NCBI GenBank assembly: GCA_016714985.1
Contig: JADKBS010000011.1
Span: forward strand, 134,754-198,753
Direction of reading: 5' to 3'
DNA from: Saprospiraceae bacterium
Lineage (GTDB): Bacteria; Bacteroidota; Bacteroidia; Chitinophagales; Saprospiraceae
DNA: 64,000 nucleotides
Under the pieces are notes generated by a model, which was given only the letters and a program-made list of their open reading frames with translations, searched no databases and was not told the origin of the DNA. Positions 44,338-52,979 of this stretch are shown here, piece after piece. Within the stretch, counting starts at the first letter, position 1. Each line of letters opens with the position of its first letter. The position numbers and the translations under genes were made by a program.

Positions 44338-44643
44338 ATGTTGAAAATCCTTATGTTCTTCATCATAGGCTTGTTTGTGGCCATGTTGTTCCTGAATGTC
44401 TATTTCAGGGCCAAGGTGCTGAAGACCTATGGACGCCTGGTACGCAACCGGGTAGAGTTCAAACCGGCCCATGTTTTTAACCGAAAAAAAATGGAGGAAG
44501 AAGTGCTACCAAAGTACCCCAACATGCGGCAGGACATCCTCGACTTTTCCAACCACATGCAGTACTCTATCAAAATGGCGTCCGTGCTGATTGCGCTGAT
44601 TACCCTGGTAGGAGCGATTTTGATGTACTTTAGGGAGGGATGA
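44338..44643 (+). CDS. Small membrane protein
   Basis: 101 residues with an N-terminal hydrophobic helix (MLKILMFFIIGLFVAMLFLN) and a C-terminal one (ASVLIALITLVGAILMYF). Middle part basic (KTYGRLVRNRVEFKPAHVFN). Two-helix topology with a cytoplasmic or periplasmic loop. Function unknown; adjacent to the ECF sigma gene and the next lipoprotein (50 nt). Confidence 0.7.
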   Translation: MLKILMFFIIGLFVAMLFLNVYFRAKVLKTYGRLVRNRVEFKPAHVFNRKKMEEEVLPKYPNMRQDILDFSNHMQYSIKMASVLIALITLVGAILMYFREG

Positions 44644-44693
44644 ATGATGAATGATGATACACAAATTCTGATTCTTCTTGGAATACAATTTTG

Positions 44694-45356
44694 ATGAAGC
44701 TATTTTTTCAAGTTCTATTGGTTGCCTTTGTCTTCTCTGGCTGTTTTGAAATCCGGGAGGAGGTCAACATGAAGTCCGATGGGAGTGGGGAGGTTTCTTT
44801 TGTGGTGAACCTCAGCCAAAGCAAGGACAACATGGCCAAGTACATGGCGATGGGCTCGGTGGAGGGCTACAAAGTGCCGACCAAACAGGAGGTCGAATCG
44901 AATTTGGTCAAAATAAAGGCCTCCGTCAGCAACGTGCCGGGGATGTCTGCGGTGATGGTCAAATCCGACTGGTCGAGCTATATCTTCACGGTCAGCGGGC
45001 GGTTTGCCCATGTGGAGGCTTTGAACAAGGCCATGGAAATCGTGGCGAAGGAGTACGACAAGGAAGGCAAGCACGCCTCCTCCGGCAAGTCGGGCTTTGG
45101 GTACAATAACGGGCAGTTCAAACGCTTCTCGACCTACCCTTCCAAGTCTAAGGAGTTTGCCGAACTGCCCTCCATGCAACGCTATGTGCTCGAAACCGCC
45201 AAGATGACCAGTATCTATCGTTTCGACCGCAACATCAAGAAATTGGGCAACCCAAAGGCACAGCTTTCGCCCAGCGGCAAGGCTGTCATGCTCTCCCTGC
45301 CGCTCTCAGAGCTGATGAAGGGCACGGGCACGGTGGCGAATACGGTGAATTTTTGA
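44694..45356 (+). CDS. Secreted lipoprotein, DUF-type unknown
   Basis: 220 residues from ATG 44694 (MKLFFQVLLVAFVFSGC). SpII lipobox FSGC and a region resembling the LppM-like domain of lipoproteins (EEVNMKSDGSGEVSFVVNLS). Rest unrecognised. Ends at the TTTTGA that opens the ATGGTTTC repeat tract. May be cotranscribed with the small membrane gene upstream. Confidence 0.7.
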   Translation: MKLFFQVLLVAFVFSGCFEIREEVNMKSDGSGEVSFVVNLSQSKDNMAKYMAMGSVEGYKVPTKQEVESNLVKIKASVSNVPGMSAVMVKSDWSSYIFTVSGRFAHVEALNKAMEIVAKEYDKEGKHASSGKSGFGYNNGQFKRFSTYPSKSKEFAELPSMQRYVLETAKMTSIYRFDRNIKKLGNPKAQLSPSGKAVMLSLPLSELMKGTGTVANTVNF

Positions 45357-45408
45357 TTCATGGTTTCATGGTTTCATGGTTTAATGGTTTCACGGGTTCA
45401 TGGGTTGC
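45356..45408. repeat. Octad tract (ATGGTTTC unit)
   Basis: About six units of TTCATGGT/TTCATGGG/TTTAATGG, 8 nt each, starting at the stop codon of the previous gene. Only clear octamer-based locus. Confidence 0.7.
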
Positions 45409-45520
45409 TTTGGTTTTGGAAGTATTGGGTTGCAACCTGTTTAGAATGCCACCGTTTCCGATTAACTTAGCGGCTGCCCTTGGTGGGCATCCTTTCCTTT
45501 TACGAAAAATCCGAAAATCA

Positions 45521-47554
45521 ATGATAAATCTATTCAAAACCTCCCCTTTAAACGCTAAACGTACGCTTCTTGGCTGTCTGGTGTTGCTTACGCTATGTGC
45601 CGCTAATTTTTTGGCCATTGGCCAAACTGGGCTGAAATACATTCCATCCACGGCCCAAGTGGTGGTAACGGTCAACCTGCCAAACCTCGACAAGAAGGTG
45701 AACCTAGACCAAATGAAGCAGTACGACTTCTTCGAAGCTACCATCAAGGAGATGTATAAATCGCCGGGGCTGGACGAAGACACCTTGCTGCAGCAATATT
45801 TTGAGAAAATGATAGCCGACCCTGCTAGCCTTGGCTATGATGCCAATGAGCCGTTCTATATCGTGGTGGAGAAGGTCGGTTTTGACAGTTATACCACTTT
45901 TATTCAGAAAATGAGCGATCGTGCCCGATATGAGAAAGCGGTGCAACAGCTCAAAGGGAATGACTTTGTCCCCTACCTTACAGAAGTCGGTGAAAAGAAG
46001 ATTTGGCAGCATGGAAACGACCTTTTTGCATGGAACAACGAGGTGGTGCTGAACATCGTACACGAAAAAGGCTATGATCCCAGTCAATTCGACTATGGTT
46101 ACGATGAAAACATTGGCTACGACTCAATTGACTGGAGCGATTACGAATACACGGACAGCACCTATGAAGATGTAGTTATTGAGGAAAATATCGAAGAGAT
46201 TGAAACCCTCCCAAGTATGGACGAAAACATAGCGTTGGACAGCGCCAGTTTCATTTTTTCCGATGGGGATACCCTCAATTTTTTTGAAAACGATGGTAAT
46301 TTTGATTGGATAGAACAAGGCCCCGACACAGCGGCTTATACCTGGGCCTTGAAGCTGTTGAACAAGGATTTTTTACATCCAATCACCCAAAACCAGCGAT
46401 TCAACCTTGCCAAGGGCCGCACCAACGATGTTCATTTTTGGATGGACTATAGCCTTTTCACCGAAAGCATCACCAAGATGCAAACCGGCGGACTTGGGGG
46501 CGGAATGGCCGCCACCAACAGCTATGCCCAAGCAATGGCCGCCATGGGAGGGTTCATGAATGTGTTTTACAAAGACACCTACGTTTCGATGGGCCTCAAT
46601 TTCGAGAATGGGAGAATGGCCATCCGCAGCCAACTTTTCTCCAACGAGGACATGAAGCGGTTCTATTCCAAGGCCTTGGATGCTAAGTTCAACAAGAAGT
46701 TCCTGCGCTATGTGAAGGGAGGCGATGAGATGTTCGGCTATTTCTACGTCAATTACAATGTGAAAAACACGATTGAAGAAACGAAAACCCTACTCTACAA
46801 AACCTTTGCGGCCACACCGCAATATGGCCAATTGGCCAGCGACGCCATGAAAATCCTCGGTATCTTCATTGACGAAGAGGCCATCGGAAACCTACTGAAA
46901 GGCGACCTGATGGTGTCCGTATCTGGCATGCAAACCGTTGAGGTAAAGACCAAGACCTTTGATTACGATGCCGACTTCAACTTCACGGAACGGGACACGA
47001 CGATAATGCAGAACATGCCAATTTTCACAGCACTAGCGTCTTATGGCAATGGCGCCGACATCCAAAAATTCATAGACCTTGGCATTCATTCCAATGTATT
47101 GGTGAAGGAGCGCAATTTTTACAAGGTAGCCGTCCCTGGCATGGAAGGCCAAAACTTTTTCCTGGCAAAGCACGACGGGCTGCTCATTTTCACCAACAAC
47201 CAATACCTGATGCAGCAAAACCTGGCAACCGGTTTCGAGAAAAAGCTGCGCTTGCCCAAGAACCACAAAAAGCGTTTATGCAAGAACGGGAGCGTCGTTT
47301 ATTGGAACATCCCAAACACCATCAAGGCCGCTGCTGGCAGCCAAGCCGATAGCAATATCGGCCTCACCGGTTGGATGAACAACCTCGGCAAGGAGTTTTA
47401 CAGCGTAGAGATGACGACCTCCAAAAAAGTGGGCGACGCCGTTGAAAGCGAAATGTTCCTCAACATGACGAACAAGGACATGAACGCCTTGCAGCAGTTC
47501 TTCAACTTCGTCAACGATGTTTATTTGGAGATGATGGGGGGGGCGAAGATTTAG
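45521..47554 (+). CDS. DUF4836-like secreted protein
   Basis: 677 residues from ATG 45521 (MINLFKTSPLNAK; the frame is open to 45353 through the repeat tract). N-terminal signal (LLGCLVLLTLCAANFLAIG), then GLKYIPSTAQVVVTVNLPNL and repeated strand/helix units of a DUF4836-like protein, by resemblance rather than a confirmed search. An acidic Tyr/Asp/Glu-rich segment (YGYDENIGYDSIDWSDYEY, about 180-225) is unusual. Envelope-associated; no known activity. Confidence 0.7.
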   Translation: MINLFKTSPLNAKRTLLGCLVLLTLCAANFLAIGQTGLKYIPSTAQVVVTVNLPNLDKKVNLDQMKQYDFFEATIKEMYKSPGLDEDTLLQQYFEKMIADPASLGYDANEPFYIVVEKVGFDSYTTFIQKMSDRARYEKAVQQLKGNDFVPYLTEVGEKKIWQHGNDLFAWNNEVVLNIVHEKGYDPSQFDYGYDENIGYDSIDWSDYEYTDSTYEDVVIEENIEEIETLPSMDENIALDSASFIFSDGDTLNFFENDGNFDWIEQGPDTAAYTWALKLLNKDFLHPITQNQRFNLAKGRTNDVHFWMDYSLFTESITKMQTGGLGGGMAATNSYAQAMAAMGGFMNVFYKDTYVSMGLNFENGRMAIRSQLFSNEDMKRFYSKALDAKFNKKFLRYVKGGDEMFGYFYVNYNVKNTIEETKTLLYKTFAATPQYGQLASDAMKILGIFIDEEAIGNLLKGDLMVSVSGMQTVEVKTKTFDYDADFNFTERDTTIMQNMPIFTALASYGNGADIQKFIDLGIHSNVLVKERNFYKVAVPGMEGQNFFLAKHDGLLIFTNNQYLMQQNLATGFEKKLRLPKNHKKRLCKNGSVVYWNIPNTIKAAAGSQADSNIGLTGWMNNLGKEFYSVEMTTSKKVGDAVESEMFLNMTNKDMNALQQFFNFVNDVYLEMMGGAKI

Positions 47555-47645
47555 TGAGCAGGCTACAGTTGGCAGGTATTGTCCAGAATTCTCTGTATGG
47601 CAGTCAGGGTCCGCTGAATGTTCTTTTTCACAAAATGGCCGCTTG

Positions 47646-48332
47646 ATGACAATGAAATCGTATTTCAGTGCTATCCATTCCGTCTTCCTCCAATCCGGCG
47701 ACCCTAAAACCGCCCAAGGCCAGATTGCCTATTTGCGCAACCAGTTCGATTTCTACGGCCTAAAAGCAGCGAAATGGATGGCCGTGTCTAAGGAAATCAT
47801 GGAGGAAAAAGGTGTACCAGTTGGAGAAGAATTCAAGGAACTTGTCCGCCTTTGTTTTGAAGATGAGCACCGGGAACTCCAATATTTCGCCCTCGAAATG
47901 GTACAAAAGACCCTCAAAAAGCAACCCGCCTATTTCATTGATTTTTTGGAAGAACTCATCATCACCAAAAGCTGGTGGGACACCGTGGACTGGCTGGCAA
48001 AACTCGTGGGCATCCATTTCAAAAAACACCCAACCCTCATCCTGCCCATCTCGGAGCGTTGGATGGCCTCGGGCAATTTTTGGCTGCAACGGGTCTGCCT
48101 CATTTTCCAATTGTCCTATCGTGACAAAACAGATTTTGGCTTGATGAAGCGGCACATCCTCCAAATTGCGGGCAGCAAAGAATTTTTTCTGCAAAAAGGG
48201 GCTGGCTGGGCCTTGCGGCAATATTCACGAACCAATCCGACGGAAGTCATCAATTTTGTAAAAGAAAACCCCCAACTTGCCGCCCTCACCAAAAGAGAAG
48301 CCCTGCGGTTGACCAAAAACAAGAAACCATGA
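47646..48332 (+). CDS. DNA alkylation repair protein (AlkD-like)
   Basis: About 228 residues; start at 47646 or the Met at 47652. HEAT-like repeats of the DNA-alkylation-repair family (YFALEMVQKTLKKQPAYFID, KSWWDTVDWLAKLVGIHFKK, FWLQRVCLIFQLSYRDKTDF, AGWALRQYSRTNP). Catalytic-type Trp/Asp pair in KSWWDTVDW. Removes bulky N-alkylated bases without base flipping, by family precedent. Stop overlaps the start of the CDF gene (ATGA), so they are translationally coupled. Confidence 0.87.
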   Translation: MTMKSYFSAIHSVFLQSGDPKTAQGQIAYLRNQFDFYGLKAAKWMAVSKEIMEEKGVPVGEEFKELVRLCFEDEHRELQYFALEMVQKTLKKQPAYFIDFLEELIITKSWWDTVDWLAKLVGIHFKKHPTLILPISERWMASGNFWLQRVCLIFQLSYRDKTDFGLMKRHILQIAGSKEFFLQKGAGWALRQYSRTNPTEVINFVKENPQLAALTKREALRLTKNKKP

Positions 48333-49330
48333 CCTCCACATCATCAAAAGAAAACTTGAAAATCCAAAAGCTGGTCGTGTTGGTCGGCTTGGTGCTATTT
48401 GCCATGAAATTGGCTGCTTGGTACATCACCAACTCCGTGGCCATCCTGACCGACGCATTGGAAAGCACCGTCAATGTAGTTGCCAGTTTCATCGGACTCT
48501 ATAGCCTGATTTTATCTGCAAAGCCCCGTGATGTGGAGCATCCTTATGGACATGGCAAGGTGGAATTCATTTCGGCGGGAATAGAGGGGGCGCTCATCGC
48601 TGTTGCGGGGTTGGTCATTATCTACGAAGCCATCAACAACCTACAGCACCCCCACGAAATCGGCAGTTTGGACTATGGCATACTGCTGGTGGCTGGTGCT
48701 GCGGCGGTCAATTTCATAGTGGGATATTTGGCCATTAGGCGAGGTAAAAAGAACAACTCCTTGGTATTGATTGCCAGCGGAAAGCATTTACAATCAGATA
48801 CTTATTCCACCTTGGGCATCATAGCAGGCTTGCTATTGCTGAAGCTCACTGGCTGGGCCTGGGTGGACAGTATGGTGGCGCTCATTTTTGCTTTTATCAT
48901 TATCTACACGGGCATAAAGATTGTGCGCAGTTCCATCGCCGGAATCATGGACGAGGTGGACAATGAACTGCTCGACAAGGTAGTTGCCAGCCTGAACGAC
49001 CACCGACAGGAAAACTGGGTGGACATCCACAACCTCCGGATCATCAAATACGGCAGCGTGCTACACCTCGACTTTCACCTGACCGTGCCTTGGTTCCTCA
49101 ATGTGCATGAAGCACATTCGGAAATTGACAAAATTGACAAATTGGTGAAAGAAGAATTCGGGGAAAGCGTGGAGATGTTCGTCCACACGGACGGCTGCCT
49201 TGATTTTTCTTGCCAGATCTGCTCAAAGGCCAACTGCCCCGAGCGCAAGGCAGCCTTCGTCAAGAAACTGGATTGGGCGGTGGCCAATATCGCCTCCAAC
49301 AGCAAGCATCGCCTGGAAACACCTGCTTAG
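48329..49330 (+). CDS. Cation diffusion facilitator (CDF) family metal transporter
   Basis: 333 residues. Six-helix CDF fold with metal sites NSVAILTDALESTVN in TM2 and SGKHLQSDTYSTLG in TM5 (HxxxD); cytoplasmic C-terminal domain DELLDKVVASLN...HEAHSEIDKIDKLVKEEFG. The tail CLDFSCQICSKANCP has four cysteines for extra metal binding. Exports Zn2+, Mn2+ or Fe2+ against the proton gradient; substrate not certain. Coupled to the AlkD-like gene. The stop codon is inside the inverted repeat at 49327. Confidence 0.92.
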   Translation: MTSTSSKENLKIQKLVVLVGLVLFAMKLAAWYITNSVAILTDALESTVNVVASFIGLYSLILSAKPRDVEHPYGHGKVEFISAGIEGALIAVAGLVIIYEAINNLQHPHEIGSLDYGILLVAGAAAVNFIVGYLAIRRGKKNNSLVLIASGKHLQSDTYSTLGIIAGLLLLKLTGWAWVDSMVALIFAFIIIYTGIKIVRSSIAGIMDEVDNELLDKVVASLNDHRQENWVDIHNLRIIKYGSVLHLDFHLTVPWFLNVHEAHSEIDKIDKLVKEEFGESVEMFVHTDGCLDFSCQICSKANCPERKAAFVKKLDWAVANIASNSKHRLETPA

Positions 49331-49514
49331 CGCCTATCCGAAAACCTCCGCTGGCCATAAAATGCGCCTTTCAAGAACCCCGAATTATCGGGGTAGGCGC
49401 TGACTTTGTATTTTTTTGAAACCGTAGCGCTGCTATGCCTTCAAAAAAAAACTTCGCCAGAACCTTGAAATGCATCATTTTCTGACTCAAACGAGGCTTT
49501 CGGACAGGCGCTTA
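49327..49514. mobile_element. MITE-like inverted-repeat element between convergent genes
   Basis: TTAGCGCCTATCCGAAA (49327-49343) is inversely repeated at 49498-49514 (15 of 17 match), and the similarity extends inward to about 50 bp (AAAATG...TTTCAAG shared). The termini supply the stop codons of the CDF gene and rpiB. It is 188 bp and codes for nothing. Confidence 0.6.
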
Positions 49515-49943
49515 GGAGCAAGCAATTTTATTGACCCTGCCTTGGTGCCGCCCACCTTCAAAACTGCTGTCCAGAAAGGCATTCACAATGGCCAATGCCA
49601 AGCGCTTACTGATGAACCGGACTGGTAGCGCCAGCATATTGGCATTGTTGTGCTGTCGGGCGAGTGTCGCCAGTTCCACTTTCCAGCAAAGGGCCGCCCG
49701 AATGGCTTGGTGCTTGTTGGCCGTTATGGCCACGCCGTTGCCGCTGCCGCAAAGCAGAATGCCCAACTGTGCCCTACCCGACTCTACTGCGCTAGCCGCT
49801 GGGTGTACAAAATCAGGGTAATCAACTGATGCTGAGGAGTTGGTGCCAAAGTCCAAGACTTCGATGCCCCGTTTTTTCAAGGACCGGACAACACTGTCCT
49901 TGTATGGGAATCCTGCGTGATCGCAACCGATGGAGATGGTCAT
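49512..49943 (-). CDS. rpiB: Ribose 5-phosphate isomerase B
   Basis: 143 residues from MTISIGCDHAGFPYKD (49943). Interconverts ribose 5-phosphate and ribulose 5-phosphate. Motifs CDHAGF, Cys-containing LLCGSGNGVAI (active-site Cys), and the ligand HNNANML. The frame reaches 50054 through a heptad tract that encodes QFPNFQFPNF and is excluded. Stop codon formed by the MITE-like end. aroE is the next gene upstream. Confidence 0.95.
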   Translation of the reverse strand: MTISIGCDHAGFPYKDSVVRSLKKRGIEVLDFGTNSSASVDYPDFVHPAASAVESGRAQLGILLCGSGNGVAITANKHQAIRAALCWKVELATLARQHNNANMLALPVRFISKRLALAIVNAFLDSSFEGGRHQGRVNKIACS

Positions 49944-49947
49944 AGAT

Positions 49948-49980
49948 AGGAAATTAGGAAATTGGAAATTGGGAAATTGG
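49948..49980. repeat. Tract of GGAAATT units
   Basis: GGAAATTA, GGAAATT, GGAAATTG, GGAAATT then GG: alternating 8- and 7-nt units between rpiB and the aroE stop. Confidence 0.75.
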
Positions 49981-49995
49981 AGTTGCTGGGTGTGC

Positions 49996-50748
49996 TTAGG
50001 CATTCCAAATTTCCCATGCCTTTTCTGCCTGCAAATATAGCATGGGCAATCCATTCAGAATCTTGCTTCCATTGGATTCTCCCAAGGCAAGAAACTTTGT
50101 TTTTTCCGGGTTGTAAACCAAGTCATACAAGTGGTGGCTTGGCGTCAGTTGCTGGTATGGCAGTAGTGGGCAAGTGTCCACTATGGGTGACATGCCAAGT
50201 GGGGTGGTATTGATGACCAATTGGTGGGACTGCATAACTTCTTCTGTAACAGACTCATAATCAATGCTTTCTGCCGAAAAATTGCGTGAAACCAGCAAAA
50301 AAGGCAGGTCCATTTTCCGAAGGACAAACTGCACGGCTTTGGAGGCTCCACCCGTACCCAACACTAGTGCATGGAGTTTTTCTTGAACAGGGTCGGGCAA
50401 GAAATTGCGCAGCGAATGCTCAAACCCAAACACGTCTGAGTTATGGCCTATCAGCTTCCCGTCTTTGATTTTTAGGACATTCACCGCACCGATTGCCTGG
50501 GCTTCATCGCTCATTGAATCAAGGTAGGGAATAACCGCAGATTTGTATGGGATTGTGACGTTTAGCCCTTCAAGGTTGGGATTGTTCGTCAAAAGTTGTG
50601 GCAGCAAATCAATGGAAGGCAGCGGAAAAGCATCGTATCGGCAGTTGTCCAAGCCTTCTTTGCTGAATTTTTTGGCGAAAAAACCTGGCGAAAAACTGTG
50701 GCTGAGTGGATAGCCGATGATACCGAAAAGGCGGATTTTAGTGAACAT
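49996..50748 (-). CDS. aroE: Shikimate dehydrogenase
   Basis: 250 residues from MFTKIRLFGIIGYPLSHSFS (50748). NADP-dependent reduction of 3-dehydroshikimate in aromatic amino-acid synthesis. Motifs GYPLSHSFSP, LNVTIPYKSAVIPYL (catalytic Lys), NVLK..HNSD, GTGGASKAV Rossmann loop, NTTPLGMSP. The open frame to 50847 crosses the palindrome repeat and is excluded. Divergent from the NarL-type regulator. Confidence 0.95.
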   Translation of the reverse strand: MFTKIRLFGIIGYPLSHSFSPGFFAKKFSKEGLDNCRYDAFPLPSIDLLPQLLTNNPNLEGLNVTIPYKSAVIPYLDSMSDEAQAIGAVNVLKIKDGKLIGHNSDVFGFEHSLRNFLPDPVQEKLHALVLGTGGASKAVQFVLRKMDLPFLLVSRNFSAESIDYESVTEEVMQSHQLVINTTPLGMSPIVDTCPLLPYQQLTPSHHLYDLVYNPEKTKFLALGESNGSKILNGLPMLYLQAEKAWEIWNA

Positions 50749-50818
50749 CTTTGACGTTTTATGTCTCCTACATGGGCTTTTATTATAAAAATGAAGGCCC
50801 CGTTTTGCGCTGCACGCT

Positions 50819-50922
50819 GTCCCTTTTGTTCCCGCTTTGCGGGACAAAAGCGACTTACCCGGATACTCTGAACCACTGTAGCCTGCTTCAAAATGCTAAA
50901 TCAAGATATGCATGGTTTTGAA
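50819..50922. repeat. Palindrome-plus-tail repeat, copy 1
   Basis: Near-palindrome GTCCCTTTTGTTCCCGC / GCGGGACAAAAGCGAC, then a tail TTACCCGG...CTCTGAACCACTGTAG... that aligns with 53846-53915. Confidence 0.75.
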
Positions 50923-51008
50923 GCCAAACATGCAAACTATTTTGCGAAACTTTTGTCAATCATACCTTATAGCCAAATCCTCAAGACAGCGATTATTTTT
51001 GGGCACAA

Positions 51009-51040
51009 TTTGCAACAATAGTTTTTGTTCCGTATTTTTG
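51009..51040 (+). promoter_or_regulatory. Promoter of the NarL-type response regulator
   Basis: TTTG at 51009-51012 and TATTTTTG at 51033-51040 with a 20-nt spacer: the best match in the window to the Bacteroidota consensus. Implies a leader of about 230 nt. Confidence 0.75.
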
Positions 51041-51276
51041 CAAAGGAATCAATTCACAGCAAATTTACCTACCCATTCCAATTTTGTTTTCTGTGAATTC
51101 CCCCCTTTTCACTTTCTATTTGAATCTCCCCTGCTTACCCAACTTGGAACAGTGCATTTTGCCTTGCTAAGTTGTATTTGTACTTGTCTCACATCACACC
51201 GTCCTTCCCAATTCATTGGCAATCAATGATTTGCGATTTTTTTTATTGTTTCAATCAAACACTAATAGCAATCGCT

Positions 51277-51957
51277 ATGAGCGCAACACGTATTTTGCTG
51301 GCAGATGACCATCAATTGTTCAGGATGGGTGTAGCAAACCTACTGCAAAAAGAAGAAGGATTTGAAATCATTGGCGAGGCCAAGGATGGCAGCCAAGCTG
51401 TACAAATGGCTTGCGAGCTGATGCCAGATGTTTTGGTCTTGGATGTTCACCTTCCAGGCATTGACGGTATTGCTGCTGCGAAACAGATTTTGGCGGTCTG
51501 CCCCGATGCTAAAATCTTGGCCCTTTCCTCCGATGAAACGGAAGAATATGTCGTGAACATGCTCAAGGCAGGAGCAAAGGGGTACATTTTGAAAGACACT
51601 CCCATCGAAGAGCTAATTTTAGCCATCAAGACCATCGCCAACGGGAGTAGCTATTTTTCAAAGGAAATAACCTCGAAAATCCTAGCGATGCTCGAAAATA
51701 TTTCCCGCCCATCAGCTTCCAAGGAGCCTAGCTTCAAGTCCTCGTTGACGGAGCGTGAAATGGAAATCCTGCAACATATAGCCTCAGAACGCACCAACAA
51801 GGAAATCGCTTCCATGCTTTACATAAGCCCTCGAACCGTGGAGACCCATCGGCGCAACCTCATCCACAAGCTGAAAGTGAAAAACACGGCTGGCCTTGTC
51901 AGGTTTTTCCTGAGCAATTTCCAAAACACGGAGGAGTACAGTTATTATGGTTCGTGA
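51277..51957 (+). CDS. NarL/FixJ-type response regulator
   Basis: 226 residues. Receiver domain: acidic pocket DDHQLF (Asp about 10-11), phospho-acceptor Asp in VLVLDVHLPGIDG, Thr/Lys switch (ALSSDETEE, YILKDTP). LuxR HTH at the C-terminus: LTEREMEILQHIASERTNKE, SPRTVETHRRNLIHKL. No sensor kinase is adjacent. Activates genes in response to a phospho-relay; targets unknown. Confidence 0.92.
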   Translation: MSATRILLADDHQLFRMGVANLLQKEEGFEIIGEAKDGSQAVQMACELMPDVLVLDVHLPGIDGIAAAKQILAVCPDAKILALSSDETEEYVVNMLKAGAKGYILKDTPIEELILAIKTIANGSSYFSKEITSKILAMLENISRPSASKEPSFKSSLTEREMEILQHIASERTNKEIASMLYISPRTVETHRRNLIHKLKVKNTAGLVRFFLSNFQNTEEYSYYGS

Positions 51958-51979
51958 AGTTTTCAGCTTTCAAAGCCTG

Positions 51980-51994
51980 TCCCGATTTTCGGGA
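51980..51994. repeat. TCCCGA...TCGGGA hairpin, copy 3
   Basis: CCTGTCCCGA(ttt)TCGGGA, about 23 nt past the regulator stop; candidate terminator-like element. Confidence 0.55.
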
Positions 51995-52132
51995 TTTCAC
52001 GGAGTTCCTCGTGGAATGGTAGCATTTGCATTTTCTAAATGGCTTGAATTGCCCCCAAACTTTTGAAAAATGGGTTTAGCAGGCTTTCCCCTAAAACCAG
52101 AAACCTCACGAACCATTGAGTTAGTCTTGCCT

Positions 52133-52753
52133 TCAAAATTTTAGTTCTTCGGCTCCTTCCCTGATTATTTCAATGCCGTCGTTGGTGCAGTCCACCAAGG
52201 CTGATGGTTCATTGCCCCCCATGCCTCCATCAATGATAATATCTGCCAAGTTTTCATAATAATCCCTGAGGTCGAGCGGGTCGGTTAGGTATTGGTCATA
52301 ATCATCCTCCGTATCCAATTTGAGGGAAGTTGACAGCAAGGGTCGCCCCATTTCCTCCACTAGGGCCAAGGCAATCCTGTTGTTCGGGATGCGGATACCG
52401 ATAGTCCGCTTGCGGTTCTTGAACAATTTGGGCACTGAGTTGCCAGAGCGCAGGATGAAAGTGAAAGGGCCAGGTAGGTTTTTTTTCATCACCCTGAACA
52501 CTTCGTTGTCAATTTGCCAGGCATACTCCGCCACCTGGCTGATGTCCTTGCATACCAGCGTGAGCATGGCCTTGTCTGGATCAAGCCGTTTAATCCTGCA
52601 AATTTTATCCACGGCATCGTGGTTGAAGATGTCGCAGCCCAAGCCGTACACCGTATCGGTCGGGTAAATGACGGTCTTTCCCGCCTTCAACAGGTCGGCC
52701 ACTTGCTTGATTTTGCGCTGTTCTGGCGTTATTGGATGTATTTCGATAAACAT
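52133..52753 (-). CDS. yciO: YciO-like threonylcarbamoyl-AMP synthase-family protein
   Basis: 206 residues from MFIEIHPITPEQRKIKQVAD (52753). Same family fold as TsaC/Sua5 (GKTVIYPTDTVYGLGCDIFN, KICRIKRLDPDKAMLTLVCK, PGPFTFILRS, IGIRIPNN, LLSTSLKL). It matches the YciO subtype in its opening IHPITPEQR and STSLKL, rather than the SSANxSG of TsaC. YciO proteins are thought to bind RNA and may not support tRNA t6A formation; function is thus unsettled. Divergent from the lipoprotein gene across the MITE-like copy 5. Confidence 0.88.
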   Translation of the reverse strand: MFIEIHPITPEQRKIKQVADLLKAGKTVIYPTDTVYGLGCDIFNHDAVDKICRIKRLDPDKAMLTLVCKDISQVAEYAWQIDNEVFRVMKKNLPGPFTFILRSGNSVPKLFKNRKRTIGIRIPNNRIALALVEEMGRPLLSTSLKLDTEDDYDQYLTDPLDLRDYYENLADIIIDGGMGGNEPSALVDCTNDGIEIIREGAEELKF

Positions 52754-52839
52754 GTCGGCAAAATAAACATTATTCAAAAAATAAAGGGCTTGATGTGTTA
52801 TCAATTATCTTCGCCGCATAAATGAAGTTAATCTTTTAG

Positions 52840-52960
52840 TAACTACTTAGCAGGGGTGTTTTTTGGGGAAAATTTTCAATTTTCCCCAAAAACAAAATGT
52901 GGGAGGAGAGAGAAAAAATTTCATTTTTTCTCTCTCCTCCCACACCCTCCTAAATAGTTA
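52840..52960. repeat. MITE-like repeat, long form, copy 5
   Basis: 121 bp, inverted relative to copies 3 and 4: TAACTACTTAGCAGGGG ... CCCTCCTAAATAGTTA. Hairpin 2 comes first (GTTTTTGGGGAAAATT / complement), then hairpin 1 (GGGAGGAGAGAGAAAAAAT / complement). A direct repeat AGTTAATCTTTTA flanks it at 52826-52838 and 52956-52968. Confidence 0.88.
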
Positions 52961-52979
52961 ATCTTTTAAATCAAAAGTT

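Larger units (their letters stand above)
50749..51276. other. Divergent intergenic region between aroE and the NarL-type regulator
   Basis: Contains palindrome-repeat copy 1 (50819-50922) and the regulator promoter at 51009-51040. The 230-nt leader of the regulator is AT-rich with no clear ORF. Confidence 0.5.
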
